Shown piece after piece: positions 1 to 9,906 of a stretch of 64,000 nt of DNA. The stretch covers positions 1,588,951 through 1,652,950 of the forward strand of contig NC_009420.2 of the NCBI RefSeq assembly GCF_000002875.2. The letters are read 5' to 3'. The translations under genes were made by a program, and so were the position numbers. This stretch comes from Leishmania infantum JPCM5. Taxonomy: Eukaryota > Euglenozoa > Kinetoplastea > Trypanosomatida > Trypanosomatidae. A model generated the notes under the pieces. That model was not told the origin of the DNA and ran no database searches. It saw nothing but the letters and a program-made list of their open reading frames with translations. The first letter of the stretch is position 1; each line of letters opens with the position of its first letter.

Positions 1-131
1 GTATCTATTTAGTGTCTCTGCGCAGCACAGAAGCTCTTCCTCGACTCGCACAAAAAAGGAAAAGAGGATCGTTTCTTTTCTTTTTGGCGTGTGTGGGAGG
101 TGTGGGGTGGGGGGCTCCCTTTAGAACCATC
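1..131 (+). other. 5' flank of the GlcNAc-1-phosphotransferase gene
   Basis: Short leader upstream of the first gene. It holds a T-rich pyrimidine tract around 68-88, a plausible trans-splicing signal, and then a G-rich stretch before the ATG at 132. The reading frame stays open upstream of 132, but no ATG occurs there in frame and the translated stretch resembles nothing in the family, so I treat it as untranslated. Confidence 0.5.
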
Positions 132-1532
132 ATGACTCTTGGGCTGGTAGAATCGTCCCGCAACGCGGCCTTCGCGGTCGCTGCGCACGCGCCGGTGCTG
201 GGACTCATTCTGCTTGGCAGCATCGTGGCATATGTTGGTACCATGCGCTACATCCCAAATGTGGCGAGGACGCTCTTGGAGCGCAACATCTTCGGCATCG
301 ACATTAACAAGAACACGGAGGAGCAGCGCCAGAAGTTTGCTGCGAAGCGCCGGGCCGGTCAGACAGAGGAGAAGGAATTCCAGAAGCAGGCGATCCCAGA
401 GTCTCTCGGCATCCTCGTAGGTGCCGTGTACCTTTCTGTGGTGATGGTGCTCACCGTGTGTCTCCGGTTTCTCGGCGCCGCTGGTGAAGGGTCAGACAAC
501 CCTTATGCATCTCTTCCGGGCCCCTTGATGACCATCACCCTCATGCTTCTCTTGGGCTTCGTTGATGACGTGCTGGATGTGAAATGGCGCCACAAGATCA
601 TCCTCACGACGCTCGGCTCGCTGCCTCTCATCATGACGTACGACGGAAGTCTATCCGTGCTGATGCCGTGCGTGTTCGGTCGCTTCGGTCTGCCCACCAT
701 GAACGTAACGAAGAAGTGGCTTCTTGGCCTCGCTGCCAGACAAGGCGAACCGACGACCACCTTTCGCGTCACGGCACCCTCGACGTGGTTCTCCTACGTT
801 GTCAACCACCGCTCCTACGTGAAGGTCTCCGAAAGCGGCACAGCGTTGATCTACCTCGGTCCCGTCTACCTCGTTTACTTGTCCATGCTGTGCATCTTCT
901 GCACCAACAGCATTAACATTCTCGCCGGCGTCAACGGTGTGGAGGTGGGGCAGAGCATTGTGATCGCAGTCGCGTCTGTTGTGTACAACCTATTCCAGAT
1001 GCGCCTCGAAAGACAGGCGAGGCCGGCCTTGCGCAGCGTCGACGCTGCGGCGGCAGATGCACGCGACATGACGAGCGACCATCAACTGCGCGCGCTGCTC
1101 TTGCTGGGCCCTTTCATCGGTGTGAGCCTGGCCCTCTGGCGCTACAACCGCTACCCCGCCCGCGTCTTCGTGGGAGACAGCTATACCTACTTTGCCGGTA
1201 CCGTGCTGGCGGTGTCCAGCATCACCGGCGTGTACAGCAAGACACTGCTGCTCTTTTTCGCGCCGCAGGTGTTCAACTTTATCATATCACTGCCGCAGCT
1301 CTTCAGCATTGTGCCGTGTCCGCGCCACCGCGTGCCAACGTGGAACCCGCGGACGAACTTGTTGTCGAACAGCCACAACTATACCATCCTCAACGTTGTC
1401 CTCTACCTCTTCGGCGATATGCACGAGGAGAAGCTGACGTGGGCGATCCTCAAGTGTCAGGTCATCGCCTGTGTTTTTGGGTTCGTCGTACGGTACGTGT
1501 TGAGCTCCTTTCTCTACGATGAAGTGCGCTAG
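132..1532 (+). CDS. NAGT: UDP-GlcNAc:dolichyl-phosphate GlcNAc-1-phosphotransferase (NAGT/ALG7/DPAGT1)
   Basis: A polytopic ER-membrane enzyme of 466 residues that moves GlcNAc-1-phosphate from UDP-GlcNAc to dolichyl phosphate, the first committed step of N-glycan (and GPI-linked glycoprotein) assembly and the target of tunicamycin. Seen in the sequence: multiple hydrophobic segments; the IPES(L)G block after the first membrane span; the acidic pair D145-D146 in GFVDDVLDVKWRHK; the NSINILAGVNGVEVGQS block from N259; RVFVGD ending at D349 followed by YFAG; and PCPRHRVP from P395. All are hallmarks of the eukaryotic DPAGT1/ALG7 branch. The ATG at 132 gives the usual eukaryotic length. Compared with the animal enzyme there is extra sequence in the loop after the third to fourth membrane segments (about residues 185-225) and around residue 310-325. 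From established knowledge, Leishmania selected with tunicamycin amplify this locus. Confidence 0.97.
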   Translation: MTLGLVESSRNAAFAVAAHAPVLGLILLGSIVAYVGTMRYIPNVARTLLERNIFGIDINKNTEEQRQKFAAKRRAGQTEEKEFQKQAIPESLGILVGAVYLSVVMVLTVCLRFLGAAGEGSDNPYASLPGPLMTITLMLLLGFVDDVLDVKWRHKIILTTLGSLPLIMTYDGSLSVLMPCVFGRFGLPTMNVTKKWLLGLAARQGEPTTTFRVTAPSTWFSYVVNHRSYVKVSESGTALIYLGPVYLVYLSMLCIFCTNSINILAGVNGVEVGQSIVIAVASVVYNLFQMRLERQARPALRSVDAAAADARDMTSDHQLRALLLLGPFIGVSLALWRYNRYPARVFVGDSYTYFAGTVLAVSSITGVYSKTLLLFFAPQVFNFIISLPQLFSIVPCPRHRVPTWNPRTNLLSNSHNYTILNVVLYLFGDMHEEKLTWAILKCQVIACVFGFVVRYVLSSFLYDEVR

Positions 1533-2560
1533 AGACAGGTTGGAAGGACGCGCAAGAGAGGCCACGCATTGTGCAGTCGAGTGTTTGTTGTTGTTTCTTT
1601 TTTGCCTTCACCTCTGTGTGTGCGGATGTCGAGTGCCCTGGACTGGTGCACATTGCGGCTCGAGAAGACTCGCAGATGGGGTGAAACGAGGACCGTCTCT
1701 ACGCCGATATTGTGAGCATGCGTGCAGCCGTCCCATCCGACGCTCCTCCGCCTCGAATGCGCAGGACTACGCTTTTGTTGCGTGGTCCTGCCGTAAGGAA
1801 GCAGATGTATTCCGTGGCTGCAGTGAGAACTGTGGCCCATGCACTGCTGGCGTGCACCCTGTGCATAAAGGGGGAAAAACACGCAAACATACTTTCTACG
1901 AGCGCTCTCCTTTTCTGCAGGGGCGGGACGCAAAAGAAAGCGTCTCAGTGGCTGGCGTCTGTTTTCGCTTTTCTTTTCTGGATGGCGCCAGCGTTGGCTG
2001 CCACCTATCTGCCCCTTGTTTCGCCATGGTGGATTACTTTCCTGAAACTCCTCGCCTTTCCGTCTTTATGCATCGGTGTGCTTGCGTATGGGCATGCATG
2101 CATATCTGGGTTCCTGTGTCACGGTTTGCTTCTTCGTGCTCTCTCCCTACTCGTATCCCTTGGTGTGTGCGTCTCCGCCACCTAGACGTGCTGTGTGGTG
2201 TTATTCGGCTCGTGAGTGTGTGTGCTGGGTTTTGCTTCCGTGGCGCGTCCGCCACAACTTCACCCCGCATCCTCCCTTCTACCTCTTTACTTTGTGGGTG
2301 CGTGTACGTGATGCGCCATCGGGTGCGAGCAATCGCGGGCAAAAAAACCACTATCACGCACACGCATACTGATCACGTGAAAAAGGAAATTCGCAGCACC
2401 TTCGGTCACGCTTCCTACAAGCAGACCCTAATGACAGATCGCTGACGCACGTTCATAGATTAGTACACAAGACATCAGCACACCAATACACACAGTAACT
2501 CCATAGAACTCATACAGCGCAAGAAGTTGCTGCTCGCCTCGCTTTTATCATCTGTCCAGT
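1533..2560 (+). other. Intergenic spacer (NAGT 3'UTR / PSF2 5'UTR)
   Basis: About 1 kb without a supported gene. An open frame runs through much of it on the plus strand, but its translation is Cys/Arg/His-rich and unlike a protein. No SIDER signature or RNA gene was seen. Confidence 0.6.
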
Positions 2561-3589
2561 ATGTCATCAACGCGAGATGGGGCTGGCGGCGGCGGCGGAA
2601 GTAGCAGCAGCCGCGGTGTCGGCCTCGCGGTCGGCTCCTTCGCAGATGAATGGGCCTTCAACAACTACCACGTGTCCTCCTTCATGGCGATGGAGATGCC
2701 GGCGACAATTGTACCTCGGTTTGTGATGGACCGTGTCGACTGCCTTGGTGGCAGCTACGGGCCCTTCGCCCCAAACTACCCCATCGACGTGCCACTCTGG
2801 CTCGCCCTCTACTTGCGACAGACCAACACGTGTGCGATCCAGCCGCCAGACTACCTCCGCGTGGAGTATTTACGCGACGTCATTGAGCGAGAGCGGACCA
2901 ACGATCAGGGCTTTGAGAGCCTGCCCTTCTACTTCTTCGAGATTGCTAAGAAGTTGACGGAGCGGGGCGGAGGTAGTAGCGATGGTGGCGGCGGCTCCGA
3001 CGACGGGGACACAATTCCGCACGCGGTGGAAGTCATCCGTCTTGTCAATGAAATACACGCGATGCGGCAGCAGAAGCTCAAGAATCTCATGACAGTCTTT
3101 GAGGCGGAAGGGTCACCCATGTTCATTCCAGGCGTCTTGCTGACGAACATCGTTTGCCATGAGCTGCACTTTCTGCGAGCCAGCTTTGGGATCGTGCTGC
3201 AGCAGGCCGCGTCGATGGAACGACAGCGGCAGCAGCTGATACGACTGCCACCCGTCTCCGCCGCCACTCCAGGTCGCTTGCCCTCTACCGTGGGTCGGAC
3301 GACGCTGACGAGTGGGATGAGCACTGCGCGCACGACCACGACACTGTCTTCTACAGGCACACCGGACGTCGCCACGACGGCGATGGACCTCACCTCTAAA
3401 ATGGGCTCTGACAGCTTCATACACGATGGCGTTGCAAACTCGCAAATATCAGCGTTGACGGCCGCAACATCGATGACAACGGCGATGGCCGTGAGATCGG
3501 ATGGTGGACCTCAGCCCACTGCGACAGCGGACGTGGCACCGCTGGCGCAGCCCGCAGTGAAAAAGCGTCGCACCCTACGGCAGACGTAG
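2561..3589 (+). CDS. PSF2: GINS complex subunit Psf2 (DNA replication)
   Basis: Encodes 342 residues. Psf2 is one of four GINS subunits; GINS joins Cdc45 and Mcm2-7 to form the CMG replicative helicase in the nucleus. The core from about residue 45 to 215 matches the Psf2 pattern: I-V-P-x-F start, a GG-x-x-GPF-x-P block, then I-D-V-P-L-W-L-A-x-x-L, a Cys followed by P-P-(D/E)-(Y/W), an E-R-E/D-x-x-x-x-x-F-x-x-(L/M)-P-x-x-(Y/F) segment and an FFEIAKKL helix. The metazoan protein is only about 185 residues. The extra length here is a Gly/Ser-rich N-terminus, a Gly/Ser/Asp insertion near residues 137-148, and a Thr/Ser/Ala-rich low-complexity tail ending in the basic run KKRR, a possible nuclear signal. 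The ATG at 2561 is the first one in frame. The identity rests on the motif run; the tail is of unknown function. Confidence 0.9.
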   Translation: MSSTRDGAGGGGGSSSSRGVGLAVGSFADEWAFNNYHVSSFMAMEMPATIVPRFVMDRVDCLGGSYGPFAPNYPIDVPLWLALYLRQTNTCAIQPPDYLRVEYLRDVIERERTNDQGFESLPFYFFEIAKKLTERGGGSSDGGGGSDDGDTIPHAVEVIRLVNEIHAMRQQKLKNLMTVFEAEGSPMFIPGVLLTNIVCHELHFLRASFGIVLQQAASMERQRQQLIRLPPVSAATPGRLPSTVGRTTLTSGMSTARTTTTLSSTGTPDVATTAMDLTSKMGSDSFIHDGVANSQISALTAATSMTTAMAVRSDGGPQPTATADVAPLAQPAVKKRRTLRQT

Positions 3590-4540
3590 CGGTAGTGCTC
3601 AGGCGAAGGAATGCGCGCACGAAGGGCAGCATAAGCTAGGGAGGAGTGTTTGTCAGTCTCCGAGTCACTATTGTGGAGTTCAGAGCATCATATACGTACT
3701 TGACGTCTGTGTGGTGCGCGATGGGTTGTTTTTTTGTTGTCTCCTTGTCTCCCACCCCTGCATGCACAGCCGGAGAGTAAAGATATCCGCTAACGTCAGC
3801 CACGAGAGCTAGGCGGGACATCCAGTGCCTCCCTGCAGGCGTGCTTGAGCCCGTCACCTCTTGACCGTTCTCGATGCGCAGATTGGTGGAGTGAGACACA
3901 AAAAAGCACCGTTTTGGTGTTGCCTAGCAGAATCGGGAACGTGGATGTCAACGCGCAATCGACGCACACCTTCCGCGGTGCGTTCAGCTTCTCTTTCCTG
4001 CCGCTCTTTCGACCTCTTGCCCCCCCCTCTTTGTCTGTCTTCTCCTCCTCCCTCGCCCTCCCTCCGCTGGTGCTGCACCCTTGTGCTTCACTCAGCTGTG
4101 CGCTGTATCGATTGAGGCGGGCCCGCAAACGGACTGGTAGGTCGGCGAAGAAGAAAGAAAAAAAAGGAAAGGGGGATAACAAAGCATCACCGAGACGGGC
4201 CAGCAGCTCGAAGGTCGTCTCCACATCGCTCCATCTTCCTCCTCCCTTTTTGAAGGCACGTCTGCATCACAACGACAAGGCTGCGCAACACGAAGAAAAA
4301 AGGATCAAAAACTCACACGAAAGGCAGACGTCTTTTTTCCCATAAAAAGCGCGACTAGGAGAAGTGCTTATCTGCCTCTCTTCCTCCTCCCCCCTCCCCT
4401 CCCCCCTGGCACGCACACACGCACTCCATCACACAACAAAGCGCAGCCCTCCTTTCATCCATCTCTCCTCTTGCCCTCTTCCCCCGTACTGCTCCGTTCT
4501 CTCTTGTGCCTTCCGTAAGCGTCTTTTCATATCTTCCGTT

Positions 4541-4574
<34 letters not shown>

Positions 4575-5074
4575 CGTGTCTCTCTGTTTTCTCGTGTGCT
4601 TACGTTATTCACACCTTTCCTCTCTTTCTCCTTTCCCTCTACTTCCCTCACATCTCTCCTCCTTGCGTTTCTGTCGAGCTTTCTCTTGCGCGCCTCTGCA
4701 TTTTTTTTTGTTCCTCGCATTCTGTTACTCTTCTCGTGTGCTTCAAGTCGGTCCGCCTTGTTTGTTGTTTGTTTCGCTATCGGCGCACTTGTCCCGTTCG
4801 CTCATTCTCGCCATTGTCGCAGGAGCGCACGCTCCCACACACGCGACAACACCGGCTCACTTCACTGCAGCTGCTGACTCTTCGATCTGGTTCCATGGTT
4901 AGGTGCATCTCTCAAGTCCTAATCTTGTTGCCGCTCCCCCTTTCTCGCAGCAGCAGGTATTTGTCGACGCCGTTACGACCCATAAAATCTAGAAAACGAA
5001 AATCGATACACACAAGCTTGGAGAGGCCGAAGAGGCGAAAGAGCGAGGCATACGCTTTACCCGTGCCCGCTCCC
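3590..5074 (+). other. Intergenic spacer with long polypyrimidine tract and TA/TG microsatellite
   Basis: About 1.5 kb. From roughly 4360 to 4780 the plus strand is strongly C/T-rich, with a (TA)n-(TG)n run at about 4541-4575. This is a probable trans-splice acceptor region for the arrestin-like gene. The downstream frame stays open through the tract, but the translation there (Ser/Leu/Phe/Cys-rich) is the signature of a translated pyrimidine tract, not protein. Confidence 0.6.
4541..4575. repeat. (TA)n/(TG)n dinucleotide repeat
   Basis: Simple-sequence run of TA dinucleotides passing directly into TG dinucleotides in the 5' flank of the arrestin-like gene. Confidence 0.9.
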
Positions 5075-7504
5075 ATGTTTCGCAAACGCGGCTCCTCTAA
5101 GGAAATGGAGCCGGAGGTGGTGCTGCTGCTGCGCCACCAATCTCGCTACCCCGGAGACCTTCTTCAAGGCGTCGTCATTGTCGATATACCTTTTCCGAGC
5201 GACATCCTCGCACTAGAGGTGCGGGTCTGCGGAGATGAGCGGTCCATTCTGGGCGGGCTGTTTGTGACCGACAAAAACCCGGAGGCACGCAAGACGACCT
5301 ACTATGAGCAGTTCATCACGCTGAGGGGCGTCGATCATGATCTGCTGGATTCGAAGCGCTCGCTGCGGAACTGCCGCCGCATCGCTGAGGCACAGGGGGT
5401 CCGAACAGGGTTCAAAAGTGCGCCGCATCGACAGTCATTGCCTGCAGGCGACGTGGTGCCGGAACTCTCAGCGTCCGTGATCCAGAACGCTTCGGAGGCG
5501 GCGGTCCATCTCATCCCCGGCACCTACTCGTATCCGTTCTCGCTAGTCCTTCCAGACAACCTGCCCGCATCATGTGAGCTATATCGCGGGCGCGATGGCC
5601 GCTGCGTGCTGCGCTACCACGCCGTCGCCTCGCTCATCATGACAAGCGGTAAGATCCACACCTCCGAGGCGCGACTCCGCATGAACCCGCTGCCGGTGCA
5701 GGTGCAGCGCTGGTATCAGCTGCACGAAGATGAGCAGCAACTCTGCGAAGCTGCGGAGGATGGCGGCGATGCATACTACAATGAGACTGAGTCTCGTGCT
5801 GGTGTCCTATCACGCCTCATGTCCTCGGCTGGTACAATGCGAGCGGATAAAGCGGAGTGGGATTCTGAAATCGCACATCAGCGACGCATACGTCACTATC
5901 GCCAGTTTCCCGAGGACCAGCTCATGCTGGAGGCTGCCGTCTACGCAGAGACAGCTGGCGAACGTGCGGAGAGAAAGAAACGCCGGGCGTGCGAGCGGAA
6001 CGCCAGGGAAAGAGGCTCGCTACTAGTGGCGGCCGAGACTACGGCTGTGACGAATGGTAGCGCAAGGATACTGCAGAATCAACGGGAGCAGGAAGATGCG
6101 GAGAACCGGTCCGTGGACACCAAGGATGGTGCTGCCGGCGCGGCGAACGAGTCGGATGACGCCGCAACTGCCAAGGTGTACGACTTTGGGCCGGAGGCCC
6201 CCTCACCTACGGCGGCAGCGAGTATTAGAGGCGAAGAAGAGTATGGCAACGGCAGATTCCACATCAACAGCGGAGGGACAAATGTGGGGCGTCGCAGAGC
6301 GCTCGAGAATAGGGGTAAGAAGAAGCGGTATCATCATTCTCACGAGAGGGACGCGATGGACTCGCCGGCCCACACTGCCATGGTGGAGAACAACGTGGAT
6401 AAACTCACATTCACGCCGCCCGGGGGAGAGCTTCCGGCGCCCATGGCGGTGCGGCACGTCAACCAAACGGAGGCCGTCTCGCACGAGACGGCGCACGGAA
6501 GCAGCGAGGAGGAGAGGGAGGGGAGGCAGTCCCGCAGCGCGCACCCACACCGCCGCAGCAGCCGCTTCCAGCCGCCGCCTTGGAACCAGGGGTTTTCCAT
6601 CAGCCTTCGAAGTGGGTTTCTGCGCACAGGCAAGGTGAGGGTTCTCCTCTCGCTCCGCAGCCCGTTAGTGACGGTCGGTATTGGCAAGGTTGGCGCGACC
6701 ATCCTCATTGACAATTCCGATGGCAGCGGGGCAATCTCACGCGTCAAGTACTCCCTTGTCACGCAGTGTTACATCCGCACCAAAACAGAGGTCTACAACT
6801 TCCCGGTCGACACAGTGGAAACGAGCTCCGACATTAGTGTGGAGAAAGGGAAGGTGGTGAAGTTGCCAGAGGTGGAGCTGCCGGTACCGAAGTCGACACC
6901 CCTCACCATGCTGACAGAGGGTATGGGCACCCTCACTTTCCTGAGTGTACGGCTCTACGTGAGCACCGCCCTTAAGACGTTCTCGAGGTCTGTGGCGACG
7001 GAGGTGGTGCTCGTGTCGGGGCAGGATGTACTCAACTGTAGCCGCCGCCTGCTTCGCTGGACGTGCTTCTTCCGCCGCCGCAACGGTGAGGACGCCCGTG
7101 ACTTCACCTTGCGCCCGCCCACGATCAACCTCTCTGAGAAGAACTCTAAGCTGCGCATCATCGACGGCAGCACCAGGGGTGCCGCCAGGGAGCAGCTCGG
7201 CCCCTCGCTGCAGAGAGACGATTCAGACACGTCCACCATGGCAGCATCTGCGGTGAGTCGCTCTATGCGCATCCTGCGCACGAGCCAGCGCATCTCCAAG
7301 GCGGCGCCACCCATCGACGTGCGGCTGCTGGCCAAAACGCTGAACTACGAAGAGGCCCTCTTTGTGCCGCGCGATGACGACGACGGGTCGAGCTTCCCGC
7401 GGCATGTGGATCCCTTGGCGGGGCTCAATCCGTTTGTAGCTCCGGCCAGCGACGTCATAAGCAACCTGGCAGAAGGTGACAACTACGAGACGCTGTGTCA
7501 CTAG
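5075..7504 (+). CDS. Arrestin-fold (alpha-arrestin-like) protein with long central insertion
   Basis: Encodes 809 residues from the ATG at 5075, chosen because the frame upstream is a translated polypyrimidine tract. The N-terminal part (about residues 10-215) has the arrestin pattern: a Y-P-G-D-x-L-x-G-x-V segment, L-x-V-R-V-C-G-D-E-R, and the diagnostic block H-L-I-P-G-T-Y-S-Y-P-F-S-L-x-L-P-D-N-L-P-A-S, followed by L-R-Y-x-A. The C-terminal part (about 505-660) has strands typical of arrestin_C, ending in a TFLSVRLYVST segment. Between them lie about 280 charged, Ala/Glu/Ser-rich residues that look disordered. Alpha-arrestins are cargo adaptors that link membrane proteins to ubiquitin ligases or trafficking coats. 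No PPxY motif stands out, so the partner is unknown. Fold assignment is fairly sure; role is inference. Confidence 0.8.
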   Translation: MFRKRGSSKEMEPEVVLLLRHQSRYPGDLLQGVVIVDIPFPSDILALEVRVCGDERSILGGLFVTDKNPEARKTTYYEQFITLRGVDHDLLDSKRSLRNCRRIAEAQGVRTGFKSAPHRQSLPAGDVVPELSASVIQNASEAAVHLIPGTYSYPFSLVLPDNLPASCELYRGRDGRCVLRYHAVASLIMTSGKIHTSEARLRMNPLPVQVQRWYQLHEDEQQLCEAAEDGGDAYYNETESRAGVLSRLMSSAGTMRADKAEWDSEIAHQRRIRHYRQFPEDQLMLEAAVYAETAGERAERKKRRACERNARERGSLLVAAETTAVTNGSARILQNQREQEDAENRSVDTKDGAAGAANESDDAATAKVYDFGPEAPSPTAAASIRGEEEYGNGRFHINSGGTNVGRRRALENRGKKKRYHHSHERDAMDSPAHTAMVENNVDKLTFTPPGGELPAPMAVRHVNQTEAVSHETAHGSSEEEREGRQSRSAHPHRRSSRFQPPPWNQGFSISLRSGFLRTGKVRVLLSLRSPLVTVGIGKVGATILIDNSDGSGAISRVKYSLVTQCYIRTKTEVYNFPVDTVETSSDISVEKGKVVKLPEVELPVPKSTPLTMLTEGMGTLTFLSVRLYVSTALKTFSRSVATEVVLVSGQDVLNCSRRLLRWTCFFRRRNGEDARDFTLRPPTINLSEKNSKLRIIDGSTRGAAREQLGPSLQRDDSDTSTMAASAVSRSMRILRTSQRISKAAPPIDVRLLAKTLNYEEALFVPRDDDDGSSFPRHVDPLAGLNPFVAPASDVISNLAEGDNYETLCH

Positions 7505-9906
7505 TGCGGCCCGCTAGCTGGCGTGCATGGACGGTTTTCGAGCTTGCGGAGAGGGGGGAAGGAGGCGAGGCGCTCGAGCTGTGGTCGCCGCCGATGCTCT
7601 ACCGTGTGGTTATTCGTCCCTCTTCCCCCTCTTTCGCCTTGCTTTCCGATTACAGCACGCGCTCTATCGCGCGCACGGGTTGCGGTGCAGGAGGCGTCGC
7701 TCGCCCTCCTCATATTCTCTGTTTCTTGACCTCTTGCTGGAGCTGCTGCTGCCTCTTACTTTCTGTTTCGCTGCTCGCGCTTTTGGTTTTGTGTGAACGT
7801 GCTTTTGCATCATATCTCCTTCTTTTCTCCGCCGCGTCGAGTCTACTCTGCTCAGCTTTCTCCTCCCCCCTCCCCCACTCTCTCCTTCTTCGCCTTCTGC
7901 ACGGGATGCGTGTGTACAACAGGAGGAAGAAGCAAGCAAAAAAGGAGCACACAGGAAGAGCGGCGGTGCGTGAGGGGGGGGGAGGGGCAGAAAAAAAAAC
8001 GAAAAAAAAACAAGCAAATCACGCATAGCGACACGTTTTTGTTGTTGTTCTCTCTCTCTTTTCTCAGGTCGCATGGAGTAGACACTTCGTTGTGAGTAGC
8101 AAGTGATGATGGTGTTGATGGACCTCCCTGTCTTAACGTTTGGCTCTCCGTGTCTTTTGGATGCTGCTGCTGTGGATTCGGGGGAGGTTTGAGGCCTTCT
8201 GTGGCCTCATCTCTTTGCCTGCTTTCTTCGCTCCCGTCACTTTTTTTTTCGCTGCCTTGCGAGGTGCTGCCTGCCTCCACGTTGCTCTCTCTCTTTGTTG
8301 CACACGCACTCGCACTCGGGTACTCCCTCGCTGGTATACGGGGTCGCGCTGACGTCAACCTTACGCCTTTTCCTCCACGTGTTCTCTCTCTTTTCCCTTT
8401 CTGTGTCTTGCCACGCAAGCGGAACCAACAATGATGGGGCCTCGCCATCTTTTCTTTTTTCGTTATGTGTCTTACACGGCGCCTAACTGTACGGCTGAGT
8501 GTGTTAGGAGTGTGTATGTGCACGTAACCCCCTATATGAAGCGTTGATGACGCCATTTGAGACGCCTCATGCTCGACTGTTCCTGCATCCATTTTTCCCG
8601 TATCCCACGCTCGTAGATGTGTCCGCGTGCGTCCTGCAGCACCGCGCTCGGTACACCCCTTTCTTTCCTTCCCACCCTCTTTCCTTTCCTTATATATATA
8701 TATTCCCGTCCTCCGCGCTAGCCATCACGCGCATGCACGAGAACAGGCGCAGCAGAGAAAAGAAGGGGAGTACAAGGGAAGAAAACGGGTCGTTAGCAAA
8801 GGCGAGCACCATCGTCGTTATGGTGCTTCAAGCGCAACAGGCAAGCCTTAAAGTGTTTGCATAGTCCCGATTCCTCCCGCTTCCATAATTTGCCTGTGCA
8901 CTGCCATACTCGTATTGGGTGTTGGGCGAGAGACAGGAGCCTCTGTCGCCCCGCATGCACCATCTCACCCGCCAGCTCTTTATTTTCTCTCCTGCGTGCA
9001 GCCCATCTTTTTTTTGTTCATCGTGTCTTGTTGATGGTGAATACTTGACAGCTACTCAGATCATCAGTCATGTTTGTTTGCTTGGACTTGTCTGTGCGTG
9101 CTCTTGGAAGCCGGCCTGCATGACTTTGTGCGTATGTGCATCTCCTCTTGTGTTCTTGGCTGCTTCTCCCTGGCTCCTTCGCGGTTGTCTCTTGATGTTG
9201 TTTACGCTTGCTTTAGCGCGCACTTCGCGTGTGCGCAAAAATGAGCATGCGCTCCGGAAAGCAAAAACAAACATTAAAAACATCAAGAAACATCGCAGGC
9301 GTCGCGAAACAGTAGAGGCAGTCACATGGTCGCTGAACCGAAGGTCTTCTTCAGCACACATAAAAGCAGGGTGGTGGTGAACCGTGAGAGAGAACGCGAG
9401 GCGACGTGTGCCTCTTCCTCGGGGCAATTCAAGCTGCCTTCAAGAGCGCAGTGCACACTACACGATGTCAACACAAGGAACGTTGCGCTGAAAAGCAGCA
9501 CAGCTCCTTAGCACCACAACCTTGACATACCCGTCGCGCAAGCACGAGCCTTCCTGCCCATGAGCCTCCTTTGTACGTCACCTTTGATCCAGGCTCCCCT
9601 CGGTCATGTCAGCGCGCCATCTGCTTCATGTTCCTCCTCGCTCTCTCTCGCCTCGCATACCTACCAACACACATTTGCCCCTTCCCCCTCAAAACGAAAA
9701 AGAAAAGGAAAGCGACTCCAGAGGTTCCCCGCTCGCTCTCTCCTCAGCACCACGACAGGATAAAGCGTGTCGCACACGGCGAATCGGGCAGCGAATGCGG
9801 ACTGGCCTTTGTCCGTGAAAAGGCGAGCACCGTCTCTCTTTCTCTCTGCTCATCTCGGTCACCCTCCTTCTTCGGCTCAACATTTCTCTTTAGCTGGCCG
9901 GCGACG
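7505..9906 (+). other. Intergenic spacer (2.4 kb), pyrimidine-rich
   Basis: No gene is supported. It contains A-rich and T-rich runs near 7930-8060, a (TA)n run near 8691-8702 and repeated C/T tracts. Open frames on both strands give Ser/Leu/Phe or Lys/Arg/Glu-rich low-complexity translations typical of such tracts. Confidence 0.6.
9862..9893 (+). promoter_or_regulatory. Candidate trans-splice acceptor for UTP21
   Basis: A pyrimidine tract ends in the AG at 9892-9893, the first AG upstream of the ATG at 9907. This would leave a 5'UTR of about 13 nt. It argues against translation of the frame that stays open upstream of 9907. Confidence 0.5.

Noticed and set aside
1519..2445. 308-codon frame after NAGT
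   Set aside because: Cys/Arg/His-rich translation without structure; it overlaps the NAGT end in another frame and sits where UTR is expected.
4364..5074. N-terminal extension of the arrestin-like gene
   Set aside because: Translation is Ser/Leu/Phe/Cys-rich from a pyrimidine tract with TG repeats; this is the trans-splicing leader region, not protein.
9571..9906. N-terminal extension of UTP21
   Set aside because: A strong pyrimidine tract and AG lie at 9892-9893 just before the family-typical start at 9907, so upstream sequence is removed by trans-splicing.
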